Assembly: GCA_963742955.1 (NCBI GenBank)
Contig: CAVUOA010000008.1
Coordinates: 1,488,001-1,552,000 of the forward strand
Direction: 5' to 3'
From: CAVUOA01 sp963742955
Lineage (GTDB): Bacteria; Bacteroidota; Ignavibacteria; Tepidaquicellales; OLB5
Length of the DNA stretch: 64,000 bases
The notes under the pieces were generated by a model. It saw only the letters and a list, made by a program, of their open reading frames with translations, was not told where the DNA came from and made no database searches. Made by a program: the position numbers and the translations under genes. This document shows, in pieces, positions 26,307 to 34,288 of this stretch. Every line of letters begins with the position of its first letter. The first letter of the stretch is position 1.

Positions 26307-26501
26307 ATGCTTGCCAAAGAAAATCATAAAAACAAAAAATTTAAATTCGAAGATAACAGTATCGATTTCAGCTGGGAAACCAATCCTGAAAATTCTGATA
26401 ACCCAACTGATGATGATTACGGGGATCTTCTTAGAAAAATCTACCGGTATAATCCTTCCAAACTTGATTTTGACACCGGGTTTACAATGTTTGATGATTA
26501 A
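26307..26501 (+). CDS. Small acidic hypothetical protein
   Basis: 64 residues, acidic (rich in Asp, Asn and Glu) after a basic start, with no signal peptide or membrane helix. No strong ribosome site is visible before the ATG, so the call is uncertain. It lies about 90 bases before a well-formed small membrane gene and upstream of a terminator, so the two may be one short transcript. The family is not recognised. Confidence 0.4.
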   Translation: MLAKENHKNKKFKFEDNSIDFSWETNPENSDNPTDDDYGDLLRKIYRYNPSKLDFDTGFTMFDD

Positions 26502-26588
26502 CAGGCAGACGGACTTTGGAATCTATAATATTTTAATTAACATATATATAAACCCAGGCTTTAGCTTGTAAAAAAAGGAGGAAATTTA

Positions 26589-26702
26589 ATGCTACACACC
26601 ACTTCTGAATTCAAATTCTCAAAGACTTCTCAGTACGGATTATTTGTCATTTACGCAGCGCTTGCGAGTGTATTGATTATTGCTGCTGTTATCTGGGGAT
26701 AA
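26589..26702 (+). CDS. 37-residue single-helix membrane protein
   Basis: An ATG at 26589 is preceded by a near-perfect Shine-Dalgarno (AAGGAGG, 7 bases upstream), which is strong for this window. The peptide has 17 polar residues, then a transmembrane helix (LFVIYAALASVLIIAAVIWG) reaching the end. A terminator follows 28 bases later. Small single-helix proteins like this often act as subunits or regulators of membrane complexes. It sits beside the multihaem locus but on the opposite strand, so a link is only a guess. Confidence 0.65.
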   Translation: MLHTTSEFKFSKTSQYGLFVIYAALASVLIIAAVIWG

Positions 26703-26729
26703 TCTATTTTTGTCGTTTAAAAGATACTA

Positions 26730-26758
26730 ATGCAGTACTTCAGGTACTGCATTTTTTA
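26730..26758 (+). terminator. Rho-independent terminator
   Basis: A nine-base-pair ATGCAGTAC / GTACTGCAT stem with a five-base loop and six T residues. It ends the small membrane gene and separates it from the convergent cfa gene. Confidence 0.9.
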
Positions 26759-26800
26759 TATACAGCAATTGGCTTATAGACGGTTTAGGACAGTTTATTC

Positions 26801-27928
26801 TCACAAGAACCAGCGCTGCCGGTCATACGCATCAAGGTTCTTATTGCAGACAATCTGGAAACAGGTTGAGTTGCCCTGCTTTGCGATATCGACTGACCAG
26901 CCCAGGAAAACTTCCCAGCATCGGAACCACCACTCACCGTATTCTTTAAGCACTTGTTCTTTATGTTTTTGCCAGTTGTGATACCAGAGCTGAATAGTAC
27001 GCGAATAATGAATCCCGATATTTTCAACGCTGTGAATTTCGAAGCCTGCTTTCTCCAGCCGTTTAACTACGAATGAGAGAGGCATGCTTGCATCTGCGCC
27101 CTGAAAAATATACTGGTTCATAAACAGTCCCCAGCTGAGCGATTCCTGGTGATAACCTGCTTTCAATCCTGCTATCTGTAACAGGAAAAGTCCGTCATCC
27201 TTTAGAAGTCCCGAAATCTGCCTCATAAATCTCGTGAAGTATTTTACACCAACATGCTCCGCCATTTCGAGGCATGTAATTTTATCATATTTATCGGCAG
27301 GTATGCTGCGGTAGTCCATACGTATAACTCTTGCTTTGCCTTTAACCCCCCAGCGTTCAATCTGCTCATTTGCGTAATCGGCGCCGTTTTGAGCTATAGT
27401 AATACCCGTCGAATCAGAGCCGTAATATTTCGCCGAATGTGCTGCAAGTGTTCCCCACCCGCAGCCGATATCAAGCAGGCGTTCGCCTTCTTTAAGATTT
27501 AGTTTCTGACAAACAAGATTAAGTTTCTCGTCCTGCGCTGTCTCGAGGTCTTCTAAGCCTGTTTTGAAATAAGCCGATGTATAAACCATTCTTTCGCCCA
27601 GGAATGAACGGAAGAAATCGTTGCCGCGGTCATAATGGTCTCTTATGACACGCTCATCCTGTTTCTTTGAGTGAATGGCCGCCTGAGAAATAAAATGGCG
27701 GAAGAAAAATTTTAGATGGTGAGTTACAAACCGGTAATTAAAAAAGAGTGTGCGGTTCTGGAGAAGAATCTGAAGGTCGCAGTTCAAGTCAATACGTCCG
27801 TTTATGTAATCCTGGATGAAAGTTGTTATCGGTACCTTTACACCGTTTTTATATCTTGAATCGACTTTGGGGTCTTTGATTTCAATCAGGTCTCTGATGT
27901 TTTTAGATAGCGCTTTCTCTTGAGTCAT
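26801..27928 (-). CDS. cfa: Cyclopropane-fatty-acyl-phospholipid synthase
   Basis: 375 residues. It methylates cis double bonds of membrane phospholipids with S-adenosylmethionine. The SAM-binding motif LLDIGCGWGTLA (near residue 150) and the following GITIAQNGADYA are intact, as are CLEMAEHVG and the C-terminal region. At 375 residues it is near the usual family length (about 380-420), slightly short at the N-terminus. It is a single gene with no obvious partner. Confidence 0.93.
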   Translation of the reverse strand: MTQEKALSKNIRDLIEIKDPKVDSRYKNGVKVPITTFIQDYINGRIDLNCDLQILLQNRTLFFNYRFVTHHLKFFFRHFISQAAIHSKKQDERVIRDHYDRGNDFFRSFLGERMVYTSAYFKTGLEDLETAQDEKLNLVCQKLNLKEGERLLDIGCGWGTLAAHSAKYYGSDSTGITIAQNGADYANEQIERWGVKGKARVIRMDYRSIPADKYDKITCLEMAEHVGVKYFTRFMRQISGLLKDDGLFLLQIAGLKAGYHQESLSWGLFMNQYIFQGADASMPLSFVVKRLEKAGFEIHSVENIGIHYSRTIQLWYHNWQKHKEQVLKEYGEWWFRCWEVFLGWSVDIAKQGNSTCFQIVCNKNLDAYDRQRWFL

Positions 27929-28294
27929 TTGTTTCCTTTATGTAAAATATTTGTTCAATTATTTATTCTATAATTCACATTGACCATATACCGGTAAGTT
28001 AATTATCGGAAAATTTTTATACCAATATTCCAAAGAGTTTTACTTCAGGCGGGTTAGTGAACAAACCCGTATTCTTCTTTTTTGGTAAGATTTTTATGGT
28101 AAGAATTAATTTAGCACAAAATAGTTAATATGTAAATGAAAGAAATTAAGCACTTATGCAGAAGAGCTGTTTTTTACTAATATGTGCGCAGTATTTGAAT
28201 GAGGAAGATTTTTGGGGCAATGAATTTAATCTGATAAGGTAAAAAAACCTAAGGTCAAACCGCATAACTATCGGTTATGGGTTCAGATGAATTT
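27929..28294. other. Intergenic region between cfa and the NtrC-type regulator
   Basis: 366 bases without a supported gene. A CGGGTT / AACCCG hairpin at 28050-28069 is followed by a T-rich stretch, and another imperfect hairpin (AACCGCATAAC / GTTATGGGTT) is at about 28257-28281 just after the regulator stop. The rest is AT-rich; the promoter of cfa is probably here. Confidence 0.4.
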
Positions 28295-29632
28295 TCATTC
28301 AAGATTATACTCTTTTATTTTTTTATATAAAGTCTTTCTGTCGATGCCGAGAATCTGGGCTACCTTTAGCTTGTTCCAGCTGTTTTCTTCAAGGATTTTT
28401 TTAATATAGAGCTTTTCGATATTCTTCAGGCCAAGATTATCCATGTTATTGAAGGGGTTATCTGAATTCTCCGATGCCTGCAGAAATTTAAAATCGCTGA
28501 TGCCAATCTTGTCGTTTTCGGAAGTTATGATTGCCCTTTCAAGCACGTTTTCAAGCTCCCTGACGTTTCCCTTCCAGTCATTTTTAATAAGCAGGTCAAG
28601 CGCTTCGGGAGTAACTGCAACATTCCTGGTGAATTTCTCCGATAATTTTTTTGTAAAGAAATCTACCAGAAGCGGTATATCTTCTTTTCTTTCATTCAGA
28701 TTGGGCAGGCTTAGGGTTACTGTTGCAATTCTGTAATAGAGGTCTTCCCTGAATTTTTTTTGTTTTACAAGTTCCCTAAGATTTTGATTTGTCGCAGAAA
28801 TAAGTCTTACATCTATCTTTCTGACCCTATCGCTTCCCAGTGCTTTTATTTCCCAGTTTTCTATAACTCTGAGCAGCTTTGCCTGGAGGTTAACCGGCAT
28901 TTCGGCAATTTCATCAAGCATCAGAGTACCTCCATTTGCCTGTTCAAAAACACCCTTCTGAGTTTCTACAGCGCCGGTAAAGGCTCCGCGGACATGCCCG
29001 AACAATTCGCTTTCAAGAAGATTCTCTGGTATAGCGCTGCAATTAATTGCTACAAAAGCCCCGTTCTTGCGCGGAGAATTAAAGTGGATTGCTTTTGAAA
29101 CCAGCTCTTTCCCTGTTCCGCTTTGACCTTCAATTAAAACATTTACCTTTGATTTTGCTACTTTTCTGATGAATTCAAAAACGTTCTGCATTTTCTTGCC
29201 TTTGCCCACAATATTGCTGAACGAGTAATTATTTTCTACCTGTGAACGCAGTGATTTCAGCTGGTTAGTTAAAAGAACTTTTTCTGCTGCTTTATCAACT
29301 TTTATCTGGAATTCCTCGATATTAAACGGCTTGTTTATGTAATCATATGCTCCAAGCTTCATAGATTCAACAGCAGATGTAACAGAGCCGTAGCCTGTTA
29401 TCATAATAAAAAGGGTATTATCGGGTTTTACCTTCAGCAAATCTATTCCCGATACATTTGGCATTTGAAGGTCTGAAATGACTAAATCATAATCTCCGCT
29501 TTTGACCATTTCAAGTCCTGCCTGGCTATCGTTAGATTCATCAACATAATAGCCTTTTTTTGATAGAACCTTTTTGAGGAGCTTTGTTGAATTAGGTTCA
29601 TCATCAACTAATAAAATTCTTATATTTTCCAT
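28295..29632 (-). CDS. Sigma-54-dependent NtrC-family response regulator
   Basis: 445 residues in three domains. Residues 1-120: receiver with Asp54 (VISDLQMP) and the conserved Lys in INKPF. Residues 140-370: AAA+ activator domain with Walker A GQSGTGKE and the sigma-54-contact loop GAFTGA. Residues 400-445: Fis-type helix-turn-helix. It activates transcription by sigma-54 RNA polymerase when phosphorylated. The gene lies between the two cytochrome loci that have sigma-54-like promoters and points away from the T9SS cytochrome gene, so it is the best candidate regulator for them. The PAS histidine kinase at 34289-35506 might be its partner. Confidence 0.95.
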   Translation of the reverse strand: MENIRILLVDDEPNSTKLLKKVLSKKGYYVDESNDSQAGLEMVKSGDYDLVISDLQMPNVSGIDLLKVKPDNTLFIMITGYGSVTSAVESMKLGAYDYINKPFNIEEFQIKVDKAAEKVLLTNQLKSLRSQVENNYSFSNIVGKGKKMQNVFEFIRKVAKSKVNVLIEGQSGTGKELVSKAIHFNSPRKNGAFVAINCSAIPENLLESELFGHVRGAFTGAVETQKGVFEQANGGTLMLDEIAEMPVNLQAKLLRVIENWEIKALGSDRVRKIDVRLISATNQNLRELVKQKKFREDLYYRIATVTLSLPNLNERKEDIPLLVDFFTKKLSEKFTRNVAVTPEALDLLIKNDWKGNVRELENVLERAIITSENDKIGISDFKFLQASENSDNPFNNMDNLGLKNIEKLYIKKILEENSWNKLKVAQILGIDRKTLYKKIKEYNLE

Positions 29633-29748
29633 ATTATCCGAAGATAAAAAAAAAAGTTAAAAATAATGAGTGCATTTTGGGATTATTGTATAAACCCCTA
29701 AGATATTAATATTACAAACATTTGTTAGTAAATAGTTCCAGTCCCCAT

Positions 29749-29756
29749 ATTCCACA
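29749..29756. promoter_or_regulatory. ATTCCACA half-site upstream of a sigma-54-like promoter
   Basis: The reverse complement of the TGTGGAAT half of the palindromes before the ccm operon, placed about 80-90 bases upstream of the -24 box. It may be a binding site for the same activator; evidence is weak. Confidence 0.25.
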
Positions 29757-29835
29757 TCTCTTATATCCTTTGTAGAGAATTTCCTCAAAGTAATATTGAA
29801 AAATGTTCAAAATAATCAATAAAATGCAATTTTTT

Positions 29836-29850
29836 TGGCACGAAAAATGT
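29836..29850 (+). promoter_or_regulatory. Sigma-54-like promoter of the T9SS cytochrome gene
   Basis: TGGCACG-AAAA-ATGT: the -24 box is perfect and the spacing is exact, but the -12 box (ATGT for TTGC) keeps only two of four bases. It lies 59 bases before the ATG at 29910. Confidence 0.5.
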
Positions 29851-29909
29851 GCTTATATAGGCAGTTAGAAAAGTTCTTATTCTACTAAAGGAATCTAATT
29901 AATCCAATT

Positions 29910-32010
29910 ATGAAAAAAACATTACTAATAATTCTCATCCTGATTCTGGGCGCAGGAATAACAAATGCCCAAAGAGCTAAAATTGAAATGAAGTATGTTA
30001 CTCCTAATATGCTGAAAACCAATCCGGCATTTGCATCGGATTCGACAGTTTCGCAGGGATTAACAAACGTAGCTAATAAAACTTATTGCTATTTTGATGT
30101 CGAAAACATAAGTGGAACGGCAACAATAACAAATGCAACATGGACTTTATTAAGCAAACCCGCAGGTTCTAATGCATCAATTTCAGCTATTGGAAGTATG
30201 CAATGGTGGGCAAAATTAAGACCTGACGTGAAGGGTACCTATACTGTAAAAGTTTCAATGACCACTTCAGCAGGAAGCCATGATACTACAATAAATGTTT
30301 ATTCGTCAGATTTTGTAGGTACCGGAAGATTTGATAATGTTCCGGCAGTTTATCCAAACTGTATGTCATGCCACGGTGCAACTCCAAGTTTTGTTGCAAT
30401 TTTCGACAGATGGAAAGTTACCAGACACGCTGTATCATTTTCATCATACATAGACAGCGGTTCCGCAGGATTTGGCTTAAACTGCTTCCCGTGCCATACA
30501 ACAGGCTACAACCATAACTTAAAAGTTGATAACCATGGATTCGATGATGTTGCTGCATCATTGAACTGGGTATGGGCACAGCATTCACCGCCGCATCCGG
30601 GCAACTGGGATACTCTTAAAACCATGTTTACGGGTTTGGTTCCTTTTGCAAGCGTTGGCTGTGAAAGCTGCCACGGCGCCGGAAGCGAACACACCCTTTC
30701 AGGTGATACAAATAAAATATCAATTTCATACAATGCAGGTGTTTGCGCAAAGTGCCACGATTCGCCTACACATCACGTACATTTTTCACAGTGGCTTAAT
30801 TCACCGCACTCAGACGTAGTGTGGAGTAGTTCTTTTGCGCAGAACTCATCTGCTCCAGGTTTCGTATTTAATGATTTCAGCAACTGTATAAGATGTCATG
30901 ACGGAAAAGGATTTGTCAATTTTACAAAAGGAATTGGAACAAATACCGTAGGACTCACACAGGACCAGCCAGGAAGAAATAAGCTGCCAGGCATGTCATG
31001 ACCCGCACGGTTCAACAAATGAACATCAGTTAAGGTCACCGCTGGCAGGTTCAGATACACTGGCAACCGGTTATCATTATACAAACGGCGGCAACGGAAG
31101 AATCTGTTTGAACTGCCATAAGAACAGGTCAAGCGTAAGTGTAACAGTACTGACAAGAGTCACCAATTCTCACTGGGGACCACATCATTCACCGCAGGGC
31201 GATATTTTATACGGGCAAAATGCAGCATCATTCGGCGGACCTCCGTATTTAAGCGGTTCACACAGGAACATTCAGAATTTATGCGTAACATGCCATATGG
31301 CACCGGGACCCGATACGGGAACTGTTGCATACGGTAAAGTCGGCGAACATACATTCAGAATAGTTGACGAGACGAGCGGTTATGAGAACGTTACAGGATG
31401 CCAGAGCTGTCACCCGGGAGTACAGCATCTTTCAGATTTCATGGCACCGGAAGATTATGACGGAAACAACCAGATTGAAGACTGGCAGACAGAAATGGCA
31501 GGATGTCTGAGAAACTTAAGAATCGCCCTTCCTCCTGTTGGTGTCGATTCGGTTTCATGGCAATTGATTGCTGCAGACTCAAATAATGTAACGCTTAGAA
31601 AAGCTTACTGGAACTATTTACTGCTTACAAATGACGGAAGCTTAGGACTCCATAATCCTTTCTTCTATGTAAGCGTTTACCAGGCTACAATTCAGCCTAT
31701 TGGTGTTAAACCGGTTTCAAATGAAGTTCCTACTGTTTATTCACTGTCACAGAATTATCCAAATCCGTTTAACCCGACAACGAAGATTAGCTTCTCACTG
31801 CCGAAACAGCAGGATGTTACAATTAAAATATATGACATTATGGGCAGAGAAGTATTGACTCTTGTAAATAAAACTATGAAACCTGGCAAGTATGATGCTA
31901 TCTGGTCTGCAATAAATCAAGACGGTAAATCTGTTGCCAGCGGAGTTTACTTCTACAGAATAGTAGCCGGAGATTTTGTTGAATCGAAGAAGATGATATT
32001 GGTTAGGTAA
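29910..32010 (+). CDS. Nine-haem cytochrome with T9SS sorting domain (one frameshift)
   Basis: Read through one frameshift near 30969-30975 (one extra G), the protein is about 700 residues. It has a signal peptide (residues 1-20), an Ig/PKD-like beta domain with a PAGS...TYTVKVSMTTSAG stretch (about 60-130), and nine CxxCH sites (CMSCH, CFPCH, CESCH, CAKCH, CIRCH, then CQACH, CLNCH, CVTCH, CQSCH). The last 85 residues are a type IX secretion sorting domain (QNYPNPFNPTTKISF ... KKMILVR). It should be matured in the periplasm by Ccm, then exported through T9SS to the cell surface. A surface electron outlet is the obvious inference. It has its own sigma-54-like promoter and terminator. Confidence 0.9.
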
Positions 32011-32033
32011 CGTTAAATTTAATCCTTTAGTTA

Positions 32034-32066
32034 GACCCGCTCTTTTCAAACAGGGGCGGGTTTTTT
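32034..32066 (+). terminator. Terminator after the T9SS cytochrome gene
   Basis: An ACCCGC / GCGGGT stem followed by six T residues, about 25 bases after the stop. Confidence 0.75.
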
Positions 32067-32255
32067 AAAATACAAAAGGAAAAACAGAGGATTCTAAGTT
32101 CTTTAATCACAATGGTTTATTCATTAAAATAATTTTCAAAAACATGACTCAAGTCATTTTTAATGAAAGCACCCATTGCTATTTTAGTATTATAATTTTT
32201 GTATAAATAATTTAATCTATTACAACTCAAACTATAGAAACGGAGACATAAAGAA

Positions 32256-32585
32256 ATGTCATATATCATAACTGAGGAATGTATAAACTGCAACGCATGT
32301 GTAGAAGAATGCCCGAACGATGCAATATTCGAAGGCGGAGCAAACTGGACTTTAGGAGATAAATCATTCGGAGAAGGCGAAACATTTGATGGTATCGAAG
32401 GAAACTTCTCATCAGATTTTTATTACGTTGTTCCCGGAAAATGCACTGAATGCAAAGGCTTCTATGATGAGCCGCAGTGTGTTGCTGTCTGCCCGGTAGA
32501 CAGTATAGTTCCTGACCCGAACAGGCGTGAAGATGAAGCAGTTCTTCTTAAAAGAAAAGAATATCTTGACCAGGTAGGCAGGTAG
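32256..32585 (+). CDS. 2[4Fe-4S] ferredoxin
   Basis: 109 residues. It binds two [4Fe-4S] clusters: CINCNACVEECP at residues 9-20, and the second motif CTECKGFYDEPQCVAVCP, which has the longer insertion seen in the Chlorobium/Allochromatium-type ferredoxins. The insert between the two motifs (about residues 25-60) is acidic. It carries electrons at low potential, for example for 2-oxoacid ferredoxin oxidoreductases. A good ribosome site (GGAGA) precedes the ATG, and a terminator follows. Confidence 0.95.
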   Translation: MSYIITEECINCNACVEECPNDAIFEGGANWTLGDKSFGEGETFDGIEGNFSSDFYYVVPGKCTECKGFYDEPQCVAVCPVDSIVPDPNRREDEAVLLKRKEYLDQVGR

Positions 32586-32614
32586 TATAACGGTTCCTTT
32601 GTGGAGGTAAATTG

Positions 32615-32648
32615 GAAAGGGATTAACTTTTAAGTTAATCCCTTTTTT
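32615..32648 (+). terminator. Terminator of the ferredoxin gene
   Basis: A perfect stem of about 14 bp, AAAGGGATTAACTT / AAGTTAATCCCTTT, followed by a run of six T residues. Confidence 0.92.
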
Positions 32649-32663
32649 GTTTTTCCAAACGAT

Positions 32664-32843
32664 TTGTCATCCCTTGCCTGCCTGCTGCAGGCAGGAAGGG
32701 AGGGAACTGATAAAAAAATGGATTAATTTACTCGTCCACCGGATTCCTGCCGGTGTTTAACCTGTACTTGATATGGGCCCAGCAATGACAATGTTATTTT
32801 CCCTCCACTTTGGTCTGCTCCGATAATCATCGGTGAAGTGGTG
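32664..32843. repeat. Palindromic repeats between ferredoxin and cupin genes
   Basis: It contains the CCTGCCTGCTGCAGGCAGG palindrome inside a TCATCCCTT...AAGGGAGGGA context (32668-32704), and further on a TTGGTCTGCTCCGATAATCATCGG motif similar to one near 1095-1110. No gene is supported. Confidence 0.5.
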
Positions 32844-33197
32844 TTAAATCTTAGATACAATATAAACGTATTTCAAAGCCTCATTACCGGTATTGTAAAC
32901 ATTATGCTTTGTATGCGGAGGATTATACGCAACTTCACCTCTTTTAATTTCATTCCTGCCGTTTCCTTCGGCTTCAATTTCACCGGAGCCTTCCAGCACA
33001 ACAACAAGCTCCTCATGTTCACCCGTACTGTGCTCACCAATACATTCGCCTTCGGCAAGAGTTACAAATCCCGAGTGCATTATTACCGAGTTGTTTCCGT
33101 TTAATATTTCAAACCTTTTTTGTTCCAAAAGCGGCAAAGTCATTACAAATGGTTTTGGCTTAGCTTCGGTATTTTTTTCTGTTTTTATAGTGTGCAT
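32844..33197 (-). CDS. Cupin-domain protein
   Basis: 117 residues forming one small beta-barrel (cupin_2). The metal-binding histidines appear in GEHSTGEHEELVVVLEG (residues 53-69) and in the second motif PPHTKHNVYNTG (about 92-103). Such single-domain cupins bind metals and serve as small enzymes or sensors; no substrate can be named here. The start overlaps the ECF S-component stop by one base. Together with nikR upstream this suggests a nickel- or metal-related unit. Confidence 0.85.
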   Translation of the reverse strand: MHTIKTEKNTEAKPKPFVMTLPLLEQKRFEILNGNNSVIMHSGFVTLAEGECIGEHSTGEHEELVVVLEGSGEIEAEGNGRNEIKRGEVAYNPPHTKHNVYNTGNEALKYVYIVSKI

Positions 33198-33759
33198 TAT
33201 TTTAAATCCTGTTTACGTTCGCTGTTAACCCACCATTTTGAAATGAAGGGAAGAATAATAATCTGCGCTAAAGCAGCAGCAAGACCCGGAAGCATGGCGG
33301 ATTCAGCATAAACTGTAAAGCTGCCCGAAACTGAACCTAAAGCCAGAACCGAAATCAGAAACATGATTCTTCCGGCAGCAAGCGCTATTGCAACCGAGGC
33401 AAATGAATTCATTTTTACATTCTCTCTTAAGAATCCGGCTAATATACCGTATGTAAAAAGCTCAATAGTCATCGGACCGAGTATAAGTGGCAGCGGCATG
33501 CCTGAAATCATAAAGCTGACAATCGGGGCAAGAAGTCCTGTAATTGCGCCGCTTTTCCAGCCGTAAACAAGTCCCGCGAGTATTACCGCCCAGTGCATAG
33601 GAAGAAGATACCTGACAGGCGCGCCGCTGAAAAATGTGCCGCATAAGGGAGTGCTACAGCAAGTCCTACAAGAAGGATTTGAAATGAATAGGATTTTATT
33701 CCCCTCAGCTCAAGTGTAGTTGAATTTAAAGCAATAGTTTTATTTTGTGCTGTGTTCAT
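33197..33759 (-). CDS. ECF-type transporter S component (frameshifted)
   Basis: About 187 residues after correcting a one-base loss in a G-run (33647-33649 on the plus strand; CCC on the coding strand). The corrected peptide runs ALPLCGTFFSGAPVRYLLPMHW into five or six membrane helices, with the GMPLPLILGPMTIELFTYG segment. The pattern (hydrophobic, small, without signal peptide) fits the S component of an energy-coupling-factor transporter. It is not CbiM or NikM by signature (no N-terminal MHIPDG). It is flanked by nikR (34 bases upstream) and the cupin gene (1-base overlap), so nickel or another metal is a reasonable substrate guess. No T or ATPase genes are nearby. Confidence 0.6.
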
Positions 33760-33793
33760 ATTATCTCCTTGTTTAATTAATTCATACGGGTAT

Positions 33794-34213
33794 TTAAAAT
33801 GTTTTTGTAGTTGAAGTCATAACAAACTTTCCGTGTTTAACGCCTTTGAAGCTGAGAATCTGCTCGGCGAGCATCTTTACTTTGCCGCCTTTATCTTTTA
33901 CAATAATCATTTCCATGCAGTTATCATGATCTATGTGAACGTGTGTGGTAAAAAGTATGCTTTTAAAATGGTCATGCTGGAAGCTGTTGAGAGTTTTGTC
34001 TATTTCTCTTTTATGGTGGTCATATACAAATGTAATTACACCAAAACAAACAGAATTTTCATTGGTGAGCTTTTCGCTGACGAGCTTATCTCTTATTAAA
34101 TCGCGGAGCGCTTCCGAGCGGTTAGAATATCCTTTTTTTGCGCTGAGCTTATCGAATTTTTCCAGCAGTTCTGTTTCGATTGAAACCCCGAAACGGGTTG
34201 TTTTGTGAGCCAT
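33794..34213 (-). CDS. nikR: Nickel-responsive regulator NikR
   Basis: 139 residues: an N-terminal ribbon-helix-helix DNA-binding domain (residues 6-45: TRFGVSIETELLEKFD...RSEALRDLIR) and a C-terminal ACT-like nickel-binding domain. Histidine and cysteine ligands are visible (HHKREID, TTHVHIDHDNCMEMI). NikR tetramers repress nickel uptake genes when nickel is sufficient. A perfect inverted repeat lies just before its start codon, so it very likely represses its own operon with the transporter and cupin. Confidence 0.93.
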   Translation of the reverse strand: MAHKTTRFGVSIETELLEKFDKLSAKKGYSNRSEALRDLIRDKLVSEKLTNENSVCFGVITFVYDHHKREIDKTLNSFQHDHFKSILFTTHVHIDHDNCMEMIIVKDKGGKVKMLAEQILSFKGVKHGKFVMTSTTKTF

Positions 34214-34214
34214 T

Positions 34215-34245
34215 GAGTGTTACTATTTTAACAAAAGTAACACTC
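34215..34245. promoter_or_regulatory. NikR operator (GTGTTAC-N13-GTAACAC)
   Basis: A perfect 10-bp palindrome (GAGTGTTACT ... AGTAACACTC) with GTGTTAC half-sites 13 bases apart. It ends two bases from the nikR start codon. It has the form GTGTTAC...GTAACAC, like that reported for NikR of Geobacter. The adjacent gene encodes NikR, so autoregulation is well supported. Confidence 0.85.
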
Positions 34246-34288
34246 ATAAATTATAAAAACAATGAAAATTTTAAGCGTTATTTTTGAA

